From the NCBI GenBank assembly GCA_963575745.1, contig CAUYUJ010008557.1:619636-683635 (forward strand): a stretch of 64,000 nucleotides of DNA, given 5' to 3'. Under the pieces are notes generated by a model. It ran no database searches and was not told where the DNA came from. It saw only the letters and a list, made by a program, of their open reading frames with translations. Below are positions 52,271 through 63,308 of the stretch, piece after piece (within the stretch, counting starts at the first letter, position 1; each line of letters opens with the position of its first letter). The stretch is from Prorocentrum cordatum. Taxonomy: Eukaryota > Sar > Dinophyceae > Prorocentrales > Prorocentraceae. Made by a program: the position numbers and the translations under genes.

Positions 52271-54380
52271 AAAAGGTGCGACACCGCAGAAGCTCAATGC
52301 GACCACCCGGAGAAGCAGCGGCGACACAAATGCAACAGACACATGGCAATGTTACCACCAGGGCAAACAATTTCCAACCTCGCTTTCCAGAGCAAGAAGG
52401 ACAAGCCCGACAGCAGAAGGACCGACACCAGCCACGAAAACGTTCCACTACACCCAGCCAAAGCACCCACTCCACCCACGCAAAACCAATGCCGACGAAA
52501 GATTCTACCCATTGAGAGACGACGCCGAGTTATGCCACGACACAACAGACTCTGACGAGAGTTTCGACGAAAACGACCCATTGGGCCAAGATGAGCGGAG
52601 CATCAGTCACTCTCGAGTTCTAACTCGCGTCGCTCAAACGCGACAAGTACCACGACATGCGCTGTCCTAGTAGATGGACTGCGCACCGCAACTACGTCAA
52701 CGGCGCGGACGCGGACGACCGCGAAGACGACAGCTGGCATCGCGCAGTATACCAGCACGAAGCGTCCAACACATACGCGTGCAGGTTCTCGAACGACGGC
52801 CTCCTACTACCTGATTGGCACAGGTATCTCAACAAGTGCAACCACGAAATGTTCATGTGCAAAGGTGGGAAACGGTGCCTACTGGATCCGCCTCCACGAC
52901 CAGATTCCAGAGCAACGCCACTATCGACCTACACCCCACCACCAATTCAAGCAAACAATTCAAGCTCAAAGACGCCATTCAAGCAGACGCGCGCCCGCCG
53001 ATGCCCAAACCTTCCAGATGCCCCACGCCCACGCGCTACGGCGACGACCTACAGGCACTCGCAGCACACTACCGCGACAAATTCAACCTTATGGCTGCAA
53101 GTCGTCACGACCACCCAGCACCTTCAGGCATCACTCGCGGGGGGGCATGCACCACTCAACGCCGGCAAGATTGCGGCCATGCAAGAAAGTGCCCAACGGC
53201 CCACGCCTGCCGCGACGAAGGCGACGTCATGAAATTTGATTGGGCGGTCAACATACGTGATACAGCCACATTATTACAGCAAATCTGCAACCCGACCCCG
53301 ACCAGACGCAATGCCACGACTGCGCGCAGCGACAGCGATGACTCCTGCGAAGCAGACGCCATTCCGACGCCTTACAACACGCTCAACCACCACCGCCCAA
53401 GCCACCACCGCCAAAGACCGTAGCACCCGAACCATTGGCCCCGACACTGCCTCATTCTGGAACACACGCGACAGCCCGACGGATGCGCGCGAACAAACCG
53501 ACGCCGCACTGACCTCGCCAACGCCGACGAAGCCACCAGCGCAGACCAACAACGCACACATCGCGCAGACGCCACCACCAGCGACAACACATAAAACAAA
53601 GCACAACCACCCACAGCAGCAACAAGCACCATTCCAAGCAAATCTTTGCCCAAACTCATACAGAGCAAGACCATCGCAACTCCCGCCCCGGCAACGCCAG
53701 CGAACGAGCGATCCTACAAACCACCGCCTGGGCACCTGTCAACTCGGGCCAGCAAGCGAAAATGCCCAACAGCAGCGCCACGCCCATTTAAGCCAACCAC
53801 AGCCACGCCCCAAGCGACAACCATCATAAAATGGTCACCATCCAAAGAAGTCGTTCCAGCCCACCCATCACTACCCGCACTACAAATGCCAATCATCTGC
53901 TCACCAGACGAAGACATCAGATCACAACAGTGGATTCAGGAGTTTCCCATGCGGAAGATGGCTTCACAGACATTCGCCACTCTGCGCACCTACTTCCCGA
54001 CTGCTGCGGCACAAACAATCGCGGCGCACAACGCAGCAGCAAGACGGGGAGAGCAGCATATCCACATCTTCAACCGACGCATCATCTTCATCGACGTCAT
54101 CGGCGACCCCACACTCCAGCACTACATCGCCAGGCCCCGCACGCACCAGTCCCGCTACGAGACTTACATCAACAGCCTCCGCGACAACCCGCCTGGAGCA
54201 CAATTCCGGAAGCCCCCCCACCGAACAATCGGTAACGCTACGCAATGCCAAGCCCGAGCCCAAGCCGACCATTGCCGACATGGATCAGTCCACATAAGCA
54301 GAGCTGGCAGATTACCGCGGCATCCACATCCAGTACCTCTCCGCCTTCAAATACCGCAGAAGGACTTCTGCTGAACCCAG
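52271..54380 (+). pseudogene. A/C-rich decayed coding region, unrecognised
   Basis: Plus-strand frames of 190-240 codons follow each other with overlaps in different registers (52657-53232, 52815-53423, 53236-53829, 53646-54374). The last contains a natural-looking stretch (FPMRKMASQTFATLRTYFP, then HIHIFNRRIIFIDVIGDP). A Cys-rich patch KCNHEMFMCKGGKRC lies near 52840. The uniform A/C bias resembles 40925-41641, so it may be ORF1 of the same kind of retroelement, but no motif proves this. Confidence 0.35.
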
Positions 54381-54954
54381 CGGGCGCACATGGCGCAGCC
54401 AGGTACGCTACGGCCCCCACTCCCCTTGCCTCTACATCAATGATAGACTGCCTGCGCGGCGATCTCTCCCCCGTGGCCTTCCCCATCGCTGGTGCGCACT
54501 GCCCGTCTTTCTGGCCGCGTCGGCTTGACAGCCTGGCGGCGTCTCCCCCTCCATTGCAGGCTGCGCCCCAGGGCAACTTTAAAAGGTGCCCTGCGTGGCC
54601 ACTGGAGTCCAGTGTGACGCGAGGGGTGCGAAGGCGCCATGTATCGGGGCTGTCGCCGACACTGCGTCACTCTGCATTTTCGTTATGCTGCTTCTTGCCA
54701 TCCGAGGAGGCACTACCAATGGATAGTTGGGGGGCATGTCTTATTTACTCATGGGGGGTACTTGGATACGAGGGTTTGTGCCAACCTCGAGGCCCTGGCC
54801 GGCGCCTACTCTTGTTACAATTCCCGGCACATCTTTGCTTCGTTCATTTTCCGCGGCGCCCGCCGGGTGCACCTTGACCCGGGTAGTACTCTATGGTTTG
54901 TGGTTACATTTCAAGAGCGCCACAAGGAAACGCTAGGTCGGTCAAACGCACAAA
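54381..54954. other. Spacer
   Basis: No supported feature. Confidence 0.4.
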
Positions 54955-55090
54955 AAAGGAGGAGGAGGAGGAGGAGGAGGAGGAAGAGGAGGAGGAGGAG
55001 GAGGAGGAGGAGGAGGAGGGGGAGGAGGAAGAGGAGGAAGGGGTGGAAATGAGGAACAGGGGGAAGCGGAGGAGGAGGAGGAGGCACTAC
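54955..55090 (+). repeat. (GGA)n tract
   Basis: Purine triplet run with A-rich interruptions. Confidence 0.95.
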
Positions 55091-55109
55091 AGACGACAAG
55101 GAGGGGATG

Positions 55110-55680
55110 GCGTCCTAGGTGCTCTATTGGGCCATCCTGGGGGCCTCCTGTGGGCCTTTTGGAGGTCTCTTGGGGCCTCTTGGGCGCTTCTTGGGGGGCG
55201 CCCTCGGAGGCCGTCTTTGGGACCCCTCTGGGCAGTTGCAGTGCCCTCCTGGAGCACTATGGAGCCGTCTTGGGGCTCTCCTGGGAGGCGTTTGGGCGAC
55301 TTGTGGGTTCTCTTTGGTCGACTTGGGGCCCCCTTTGGGGGCCTCATGGGTTGCCTTGGAGCTATATTGAAAGCGTTTTGGACCGTCTTGGGCGGTTGGA
55401 ACTTCAAAGCCCTTCCAACAACTACGGAGCATCACTGCTTATCTCCTCCTCGTGGGCCTCTTCTGTCTTCATGGGTGCCTTTTTGGGCCGGGCCGTCTGG
55501 CGCCTTCGGATGCCATCTTGGGGGCCTCTATGGGCAGTTTTGGTGCCCTTTCGGGGCGATTTAGGGCCGTCTTGGGGCTCTGATGGGGTCTTTTGAGCGA
55601 TCTGGGTCCTCTTAGGCCGAGTTGGGACCCTCATTGGGGCCCCTTGGATAGTCTTGGGGCTATATGGCGGCCGCTTGGGC
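55110..55680 (+). repeat. CTTGGG-type minisatellite, array 5
   Basis: Degenerate GGCCTCTTGGG/GGCCGTCTTGGGG units. Two halves (55130-55400 and 55445-55680) resemble each other, suggesting higher-order duplication. Confidence 0.8.
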
Positions 55681-55759
55681 TTTCTTGAGTGATCGGGGGG
55701 CGAACTAAGTGAGAATGTCAGAATCATTCAAACACTTGAGGACCTAATGTTTGTTTGTC

Positions 55760-55960
55760 TCCTCGGGCTCTCCTAGATCGCCTATTGGAGCCTTTTTGGG
55801 CCGTCTTGGAGGCCCAAGACCGTCTTGAGGCCGTCTTGAAAGCCTCTTGAGCCGACGTGGGCCATCTTTGGCCGTCTTGATGTCATCTTGGCGGTCTTGG
55901 AGGCTTGGTTGGAGGTCATCTTGGATGCCATCTTGGCCGCCTGAAGGCCGACACGAGCAC
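55760..55960 (+). repeat. CTTGGG-type minisatellite, array 6
   Basis: GGCCGTCTTGAGGCCGTCTTG units. Confidence 0.8.
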
Positions 55961-56059
55961 TGCAAAGCAATTTCAAGGATTGTATTTTCGAGCGGTGCGT
56001 GCAGGGCAGGGAGGTCGAACCTAGAATACAATAAACACCTCCCAGGTAACATATGAGCA

Positions 56060-56420
56060 TTCTAATACGCCCAGTCCGTGAAGGCACAGTGGCGGATACG
56101 ACGAACGTGCGCGGCGCTGAGGCGGCGGTCCCATTTTGAGAATAGGCCGCCCTCGATCCGTGCAACGGTTGCAAGTTTGCAGCACGAACGTGTGCGGTTT
56201 CAAGGCGTTGCGGCGATCGCCCCATCTTGAAAACCATTCTCTGTATCCTTGTCGCCACGGCAAGTTTGTAGGACGAATGCGCGCAGCTCTACTGCGAGAG
56301 CTCCATTTCGAAACCGCCCTCCTCCGTCCTTGTAGCTGTTGCAAGTTTTTAGGACGACTGTGCGAGGCGGTTTGGAATACACCACCCCTCCATCATTGCA
56401 GCTTTTGCAAACAACAGGCT
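56060..56420 (+). repeat. About 85-bp minisatellite, copy B
   Basis: Four diverged units with CCCATTTTGAGAA, GCCGCCCTCGATCCGTGCAA and TTGCAAGTTT...ACGAATGTGCG, the same family as 33985-34560. Confidence 0.75.
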
Positions 56421-56867
56421 TCAGGATATACTCGGGGGGAAGTCCCAGGCGAAACGCATGGCCCGCCCTACGGACATGTCTTGGGGAGCGGCAGGGAGGA
56501 GTAATCTAAAACGAAAAACGGTGGAGTGGTGCCGATCGTCTGCTGCCACAGGGCTCAAGGCCAATCAGAGATTTTTGTCAGCACGGCCGCCACCATGGTT
56601 GCTCAGCTGGCTCTCGGATGAGCTCAAGGCCTCAAGGCCGGTGCTGTGCCTCAAGGCAGGTGCTGTGCCTCTGTTTTAAGGCGCGTGTTGGACGGGCCCG
56701 CGGCGCACGCGCGAATGTGCCCGATCTGATGGTAACTGACACATGGGGTATCGTCATCGTCGTCGTCGTCTTCGTCATGAAATGTCTGCGCGGACTGCGC
56801 ACTCATTATTTAATCGCTTCGCTCATTCCGCCGGCCAGTATTGTGCCATCGGAGGCGTTTGCCTCCG
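56421..56867. other. Spacer
   Basis: Contains a short CTCAAGGC repeat (56622-56670) and a CGTCGTCGTC stretch (56754-56775). No gene. Confidence 0.45.
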
Positions 56868-57440
56868 CACTCGTGGCCTCTTGGGGCCTCTTCTGGCCGC
56901 TTGGGGTCCTCTTGGGGCCTCTTTTTGTGCCTCTTGGGGGCCTCGTGGGGCCTCCAGCGGGCCTCCTGGGCTCTCTTGGGGGTCTCTTGGGGCCTCATGG
57001 GGGCCTCTTGGGGCGGAAGGCTCGACTTGATGGTTTTTGTTTCCTCTCTTGGGCCCCTCTTGGGGCCGTCTTGGGGCCCTCTTGGGCGATCTTGGGTGTC
57101 TCTGGGGCCTTTCTAGGGCCCTCTTGGACCGTCTTGGGGTCCTCTTGGGGGCCTCTCGTGCCGTATTGGGGCGGTCTTGGGGGCCTCTCGGGCCATCCTA
57201 GAGCATCAGAAGCCCGAAAACGTGAGAACGCGAAAAACATAGAAAAACAAAAGGACAATAAATGATTGTTGTTTCTTGTGACCCTCTTTGGGGTCCTTTT
57301 GGAGCGCTCTTGTGACTTCTTTGGGGCCTCATGGGCCGCCTTGGGGCCATTTTGAGTGTCTTGGAGCGCTCTTAGGCCGTGATTCCGATTCGTGGGCCCT
57401 CTTGGAGCTGCCTTGAGGTTCCTTGGGCCGCTCCTGGGGC
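56868..57440 (+). repeat. CTTGGG-type minisatellite, array 7
   Basis: GGGGCCTCTTGGGGGCCTC units, interrupted at 57190-57280 by AT-rich sequence. Confidence 0.85.
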
Positions 57441-57817
57441 GGTCTGGAGGGCCCCGGAAACCGCCCCTGGGAGTTCTGGCATCCTTGAGCCGAATTTGCC
57501 GGGACTTTGCCAGGACGTTGCAAGGAGTCGGCAGGGTTTTTATTTGTGATGGGGACGCTCAGGGGCCGCCCCACGCGCGCGAACTCGAATATACATGTCC
57601 TGTTGTCCCAGATCTTAGCACGCGCTTGGCCCGTTGGGCCAGCGATGTTTGCCCTTGTGCTGGTTTTTCGTTGTGTGCTTTTCTTGGCTGACAAGAGCGG
57701 GCCGAAGCGAACTATAGAGGAGGAGAAGGAGGAGGGCGAGGAGCCGGTGCAAGGGGACTTCCCCCTCGGCTTCCCCCCGCCTCCCCTTCTCCCTCCTTCG
57801 CCATCCCTCCCCCGGGG
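57441..57817. other. Spacer
   Basis: No supported gene. Confidence 0.45.
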
Positions 57818-58370
57818 AGGCATGAGGATGAGGATGATGAGGATGAGGATGAGGATAGGGATGAGGATGCGGATGAGGATGAGGATGCGGATGAGGATGA
57901 GGATGATGCTGCTGATGATGATGCTGATGATGGTGGTGGTGATGCTGATGGTGATGATGACGATGATGATGATGATGATGACGACGATGACGATGACAAT
58001 GATGACGACGATGATGATTTTGCTGCTGATGATGATGGCGATGATGTTGATGCTGATGATGATGCTGGTGCTGATGCTGCTGATGATGCTAATGCTGACC
58101 ATGATGACGATGGGACGAGGAGGAGGAGGACGACGAGGATGGTGATAATGATGAGGAGGATGAGGATGATGATGATGACAATGATTTTAAGGATGATGAT
58201 GCTGATGATGCTGATGATGATGCTGATGATGATGATGATGATGATGATGAGGATGATGATGATGATGATGACTATGCTGCTGATGATGATGTTGATGATG
58301 GTGGTGATGATGATGGTGATGATGGTGGTGTTTGTGGTGGTGAGCATGATGATGAAGAGGAGGAGGAAGA
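57818..58370 (+). repeat. (GAT)n microsatellite with GAG/GCT variants
   Basis: About 550 bases of GATGAT triplets with frequent GCT, GAG and GGT substitutions. Confidence 0.95.
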
Positions 58371-58589
58371 GGATGAGAAGGCATGGAGGCATAGAGGCAT
58401 CTATCCAGGCCCGGGGAGAGGAAGCCGAGGGAGGGGATGAGGAGGGTGAGCTTACAATTTGTTGATTTGTTTGCGAATGAGATGGTTGACCAGGGGTGTT
58501 GTCTGCGTGCATTCGTTGAGGCTGGGGTTCGGGTGCGGCTCGTTCTGGCTGCCCTGTCAGGCGACACCCGTTAAATCTTCACGAGAGCG

Positions 58590-58800
58590 GAAGGCGTGCG
58601 CTCGGTAAACATGTTCAGTACAAGTTCAGTGCTGGAGCGCACGCCGTGGGCTGCTAGAACGCCCGCGCTCCGTAAATACACGGTGCTGGAGCGAACCCCG
58701 TGGGCTAGTGGAACGCCCGCGCTCGGTCGCAACACAGTGCTAGAGCGCACCCCTGTTTTCGGCATTAGCTGCTGAAGCGTTCTACCTCGCAAAAATTGGG
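58590..58800 (+). repeat. 54-bp minisatellite
   Basis: GTGCTGGAGCG units start at 58629, 58683 and 58737 (exact 54-base period), with degenerate copies on each side. The unit includes CCCCGTGGGCTAG and AACGCCCGCGCTC. Confidence 0.85.
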
Positions 58801-59284
58801 CGCTTGAGCGACACCCGTTTAAGGTTTCAGAAGTATGAATCGGACGGGTGGTGTAAGGGACGCAGCGGGGGGCAGGGTTGCTAGCATTGTATTCACGCCT
58901 CGCTCTCGAACGGGGCCCGTTACGCATTCGCCTTGCCACACGTACCGTAGCCCTCTCGATAAAGTATCACGTGTGTTGCAATCTCACGTGCAACAATCTC
59001 CCACTTGTCGGGACGGACGGGCCTGCGGGCATAAAGCTGGTGGGGGCCTTCGGGTGGCGTGGAGGAAGAGAGCGACTAGACAAATGGAGGATACGGGGGA
59101 CGGGGGGTACACAGTATCCTGGCTCTTGGGGGCAGTGCATGCAAAGGAGGAAGTGGGTGAAGTAGGTTGACATAGAAAATGAGGCGACGCTCCCTCGCGC
59201 CCAGCGGAACTTCAAACTTCGGTTACGAAAGCTTAGGAGTAGCCAAAAGTCCACATGGGCCTGCGCGCGACTGGAGGATGCTCA
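58801..59284. other. Spacer
   Basis: No supported feature. Confidence 0.45.
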
Positions 59285-59511
59285 CGAGAAGCAGGAGAAG
59301 AATGAGGAGGAGGATGCTGATGATGCTGCTGCTGATGATGATGTCGATGATGTTGATGATGATGGTGATGATGATGCTGATGATGATGACGATGATGATG
59401 TTGTTGTTGATGATGCGGGTACTTATGATAATGGTAATGATATGCTGGTGATGATTGGTGGTGGTGATGATGATGATGATGCTCATGATGATGATTTGTG
59501 GCTGCTGCCAG

Positions 59512-59590
<79 letters not shown>

Positions 59591-59625
59591 CGGTGGAAGA
59601 TGATCGGTGATGGTACTGCTGCTCC
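59285..59625 (+). repeat. (GAT)n microsatellite, second tract
   Basis: GATGAT triplets, pure from 59512 to 59590. Confidence 0.95.
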
Positions 59626-59790
59626 TGATGATGAGGAGGAGGAGGAGGAGAAAGAGGAGGAGGAGGAGGAGGAGGAGGACGAGGAGAAAGAGGAGGAGGA
59701 CGAGGAGGAGGATGAGGAGGCGGAGAATGAGGAGGAGGAGGAAGTAAAGAAGGAAGGAAGGAACGACAGAAGGAAGAAGATGATGAGAAA
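59626..59790 (+). repeat. (GGA)n tract
   Basis: GAGGAG triplets with GAGAAA and GAC interruptions, directly after the GAT tract. Confidence 0.95.
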
Positions 59791-60635
59791 GAGGAGAAGC
59801 ACGAAGCAGCCCAGTACCGCCCTCTCAGCCCTCCCGAGCACAGCTGCCCGGGCGGGCGGGGCCTGCGCTTTCCCCCCTGAGGCACCTACCTGACTGTGGA
59901 GAGCTCCGGGTCCGTGGTCGCGGGGAGCCCTGGGTGGGGATTCTGCCGTTTGTCGCTCATGGCGGGAGTCAGAAACGCAATGATCGGGTTTTGGTGATGG
60001 GGCTGGCAGACATGATCAGATCATCGGCATTTTCGCGTATGCTGAAGGTGTTTATGATGCAGTCGTACCCTGTATCTTCCCAACCCCTTTTTCCCCAAGC
60101 GAACATTGTCTTTCTAAGGGAGGGAGATCGGTCGGCGGTGAAATCCGAACCTTAACCTGGCAGGTCACCGATTCAGGCATCTCGATAGGCGGCGGGGTAT
60201 GGGTCGGGATTCGTCGAACGCTTGCCGAAATTCGAACCCTACCCCCGCCTCCCGTCGATGCGGGAAAATCGTTGGTTGGTGGGAGTAGGGTTCGGATGTC
60301 GCCGCCTCTGCGGGGGAGGGTGGCAGAGGATCAGGAGAGGAAGAGACACCGATGCGGCTACCATTCCCTCGTCGCCTCGGCTGGATTCGTTTCGAAATTC
60401 TTGTCAGAACGCACCGCTGGAAAGGTCCGGGGAGCGATCCCTACCCCTTCGGCCCCCCAGAGGCGGGAAGGAGGAATGGGTAGGCAGTCCTTTCTCTTCT
60501 TTGGCTTCTTCGCTCCGCGGAGGGTGGGGGGCCGTTCCTGCTGCGAGAGCTCTTGGACGAGAGCTTCGAACCGTCGGCACGGATGCCCCGATCGGCGCGC
60601 TCCGTGGGCCACGCTCAGGCTCTCGGGGGCTGAAT
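59791..60635. other. Unassigned region
   Basis: A frame open from 60222 to 60941 on the plus strand has no recognisable domain. The pair of CCGAAATTCGAACCCTACCC and GGTAGGGTTCGGATG near 60230-60300 could form a weak stem. Confidence 0.4.
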
Positions 60636-60850
60636 TTCGGCAGTCTGGCAACGCGTGTGCACCATCACGGGGAGGGGGCGGCAGAGGAGGGGATGGGGAG
60701 GTGTTCTGGGCACAGGGGGGAAAGGGAGGGCGCGGGGAGGGCGGGCGGCAGGCTGGTAACAAATGTGTGCCATCAGTGGACGGGGGCGGCAGAGGAGGAA
60801 CGTGAGGTGTTTGGGGCACAGGGGGGGCAGAGGAGGGCGCGGGGATGGCG
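60636..60850 (+). repeat. Two-copy tandem repeat of about 110 bp
   Basis: Both copies share GGCAGNCTGG, GTGTGCNCCATCA, GGGGGCGGCAGAGGAGG and GGGCACAGGGGGG in order. Confidence 0.75.
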
Positions 60851-60864
60851 GGGCGAGCGCGATG

Positions 60865-61050
60865 GGGTCCGATTCGATGCGATTCGATTCGCCGGCCGGG
60901 GCCGAGATTTCGATTCGACTCGATTCGGTTTGATTCATTGACATCCTCCGGGGCCAGCCGGAGCAGGGCGCGGCGATCCGATTTCGACTCGATTCGGGAC
61001 GATTCGCCAGCGATCCGATTCGTCTCCGATCCGATCTGGCTTTGCGATTC
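60865..61050 (+). repeat. (GATTC)n-type microsatellite
   Basis: CGATTCGATTCG and TCCGATTCG words repeat at 5-10 base spacing through about 185 bases. Confidence 0.85.
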
Positions 61051-62157
61051 GATCGAGCTCAGGCCTGGAAGGATAGGAGTGCATGGGAGAGGCTTTCGCA
61101 TCGCTGCTGGTTGTTGCCTTTCTACCTGCCTTTCTACATTTCTTTAATCAGTATCGTTCAACCGGTCCTTATCCATATCCCCACCCCCATCCCGATCCCT
61201 ACCATCCCACCACCCCAGTTGGGAATATGCACCCCGAAACCCGAAGGGAACAGCCTATATCCCCATCTACTGGGGTAAATCGGTCAGTGGGGCCCAGGCC
61301 ACGCAGGCGGGGAGAGTGGTCGGTCAAACGATGCTCAGTTCTTCTTTTCTGTAGGTCGACGTCAAAATGCCGTTCTTCTCTTTCCCCTTCGTGTCCTTGG
61401 CCGGCTCCCTGCCCTGCCGGGGAGCGGCCGCATCAGCTGCTACCAGGGCAGCCGCGCCCCGACATAAATAGCGACGTGGAACGAGCTCACTTTGGCACGG
61501 ACGAACTGGGTACTGAAAGAGTGGGCGCGATACTCAACATCACTTCCTGCTCATTTTGAAGAGGGCTCGCTTTCCGCGCCGCCGCGGACGTTGCCCATCT
61601 GAGACAGAAGGCCGCCTGGCCCTCAGCGGCCGCCGTCGATTTTGGACATCTCGGCTGCCCGAGGCTTCCGCTGTGGGCCGCCGCTGGGTCCACGCTGCGC
61701 TACGCCGCCTGCTTCGGCTGCTGCTGCTGCTGTGTTTGTAGTTGGGTTTTATTTACGTTATCCAAGCTTGAGCGTCTTGGATGGAGCGTTCGGCTGGTGC
61801 AACGAAACTGGCTTCGCGCAGTGATGGATAAGCTAATGCGAGTTAGGCGGCAGACCTGTACGGTATCGGAGGGACAAACAATACTGGAAAAGCGGCGTGC
61901 CCAGATAGGGCGCAAAGTAACCGCGCCTGCCGCCGCGGTGAAAAAAGTGGGGAGAGCGCTTCGAAACCATCACCGCCTCCAAATACGCGTGCAAGAAACT
62001 GTGCTGAGTAGTGCTCGCACTCGGCGGGGGAGGGATCTGGCACTCGGCGGCCTCCGCCGAAGCCCCAAATGGCCATACATGTGAGAAGTGCTCCCCTAAC
62101 CCCCCCTGCTAAGACCCACACCTCCCAACTCCGACCCCCCCCTTAAAAAGTCAGATT
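61051..62157. other. Region without recognisable genes
   Basis: Only short frames; no motif or tandem structure beyond a CCCCCATCCC/CCATATCCC patch near 61170-61210. Confidence 0.45.
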
Positions 62158-62900
62158 CAGCATCCCAAGTGCAGGCGACGGCTGATGTGTCCTAGTAGTA
62201 GTGCGGCGCTGCGAAGCTTGCCTGGTTGAAATTGGCTGGCCTGTGTCGTCCATCTGTTTTGATGCTGGTACAGTGGCTGGCTCAGGCAGTGCTGGCTGGC
62301 CAAGTTGTATGGAACAGCTGAGTGAGTGCTGGTTTTAAGCATCCTAGGAGCAGGCGGCGGCTGCAGATGGTACACATCGAAATGAGACACTGCGACCTGG
62401 CAGGTGAAACAGTGGCTGGTCTGTGTCGTCAATGTTTACTGATGCTGTTGCTAGTGGCTGGCCCAGGCAGTGCTGGCTGGCCAAAGTGGTGTAGCGCAGC
62501 TGAGGAAATTTTGATACAGGAACTGCAATGAGTATAGTGCTCACGCGCAGCGTCTGGCAACGTACAAGCGGTGGGACCACGCCCTGTAGTCCAGGGGGGC
62601 CCGATCTACTGCTGTGTGCCCCTCACCCCCCCCCCCAATCCCCCCAGTGAACGTCTCATCCTCCACCCCTCCGTCCCTCCCTTGGTAGAGTCAATGAGAA
62701 AACCTGGGAGCAGGCAATAGCTAAAGATGGCGAGGTGGCGATGAGCATTGCGAGGCCTGTCAGGCTAAAGTTGGCTGGCCAGTGTCGAGTCAATCCCTTC
62801 GGATTTCGAGTTGGTAGAGAACCTGAAACAGGTAATGACAACAACGTAAATGTGGCGTTGCAGCACTGCCAGGCTTGTCAGGTTAAGTTGGCTGGACTGT
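62158..62900 (+). repeat. Degenerate GGCTGGC-rich repeat units
   Basis: Units start near 62158, 62337, 62697 and 62819. Each holds a GAGCAGGCG/AACAGGTA-like start, an ATGNGCTGCGACCTG-like middle and a TTGGCTGGCCTGTGTCG-like end, with 120-180 base spacing. Confidence 0.55.
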
Positions 62901-63119
62901 GCCAAGTCATCTGCTCTAATCCCTCTGTCACATGATGCTCCTCCTCCTCCTGCTCTTCCTCGCCCTCGTCTCCCCCCAGGAGCCTGACGGTGGGCAAGCA
63001 CGAGAGGTTCAAGCGCAAGCGGAACAGCGATGGGACCGTCTCGCTCGCGACAGCGCACGGTGTTCTCCAGCACATGGGGCCTCAGCGGGGAGAGGCAGGA
63101 CGAGCAGAGCCCATTCGCT

Positions 63120-63195
63120 CTCCTCGTGCTCATCGTCGTCGTCCTCCTCTTCCTCCTCCTCCTCCTCGTCCTCCTCCTCGTCGGTTTCCTCCTCT
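63120..63195 (+). repeat. (TCC)n / (CGT)n tract
   Basis: CGTCGTCGTCCTCCTC triplets. Confidence 0.9.
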
Positions 63196-63308
63196 TTTGA
63201 ATACTTCAGTAAAGGTTTGCTTGGAAGAGAATTGCAGAGTGCGCCGCCCTGCCGCAACCGCGGGGCTCAAGCTTTCACGGGCGTCCGCACGCTTCTCGCG
63301 CGCGTCGC

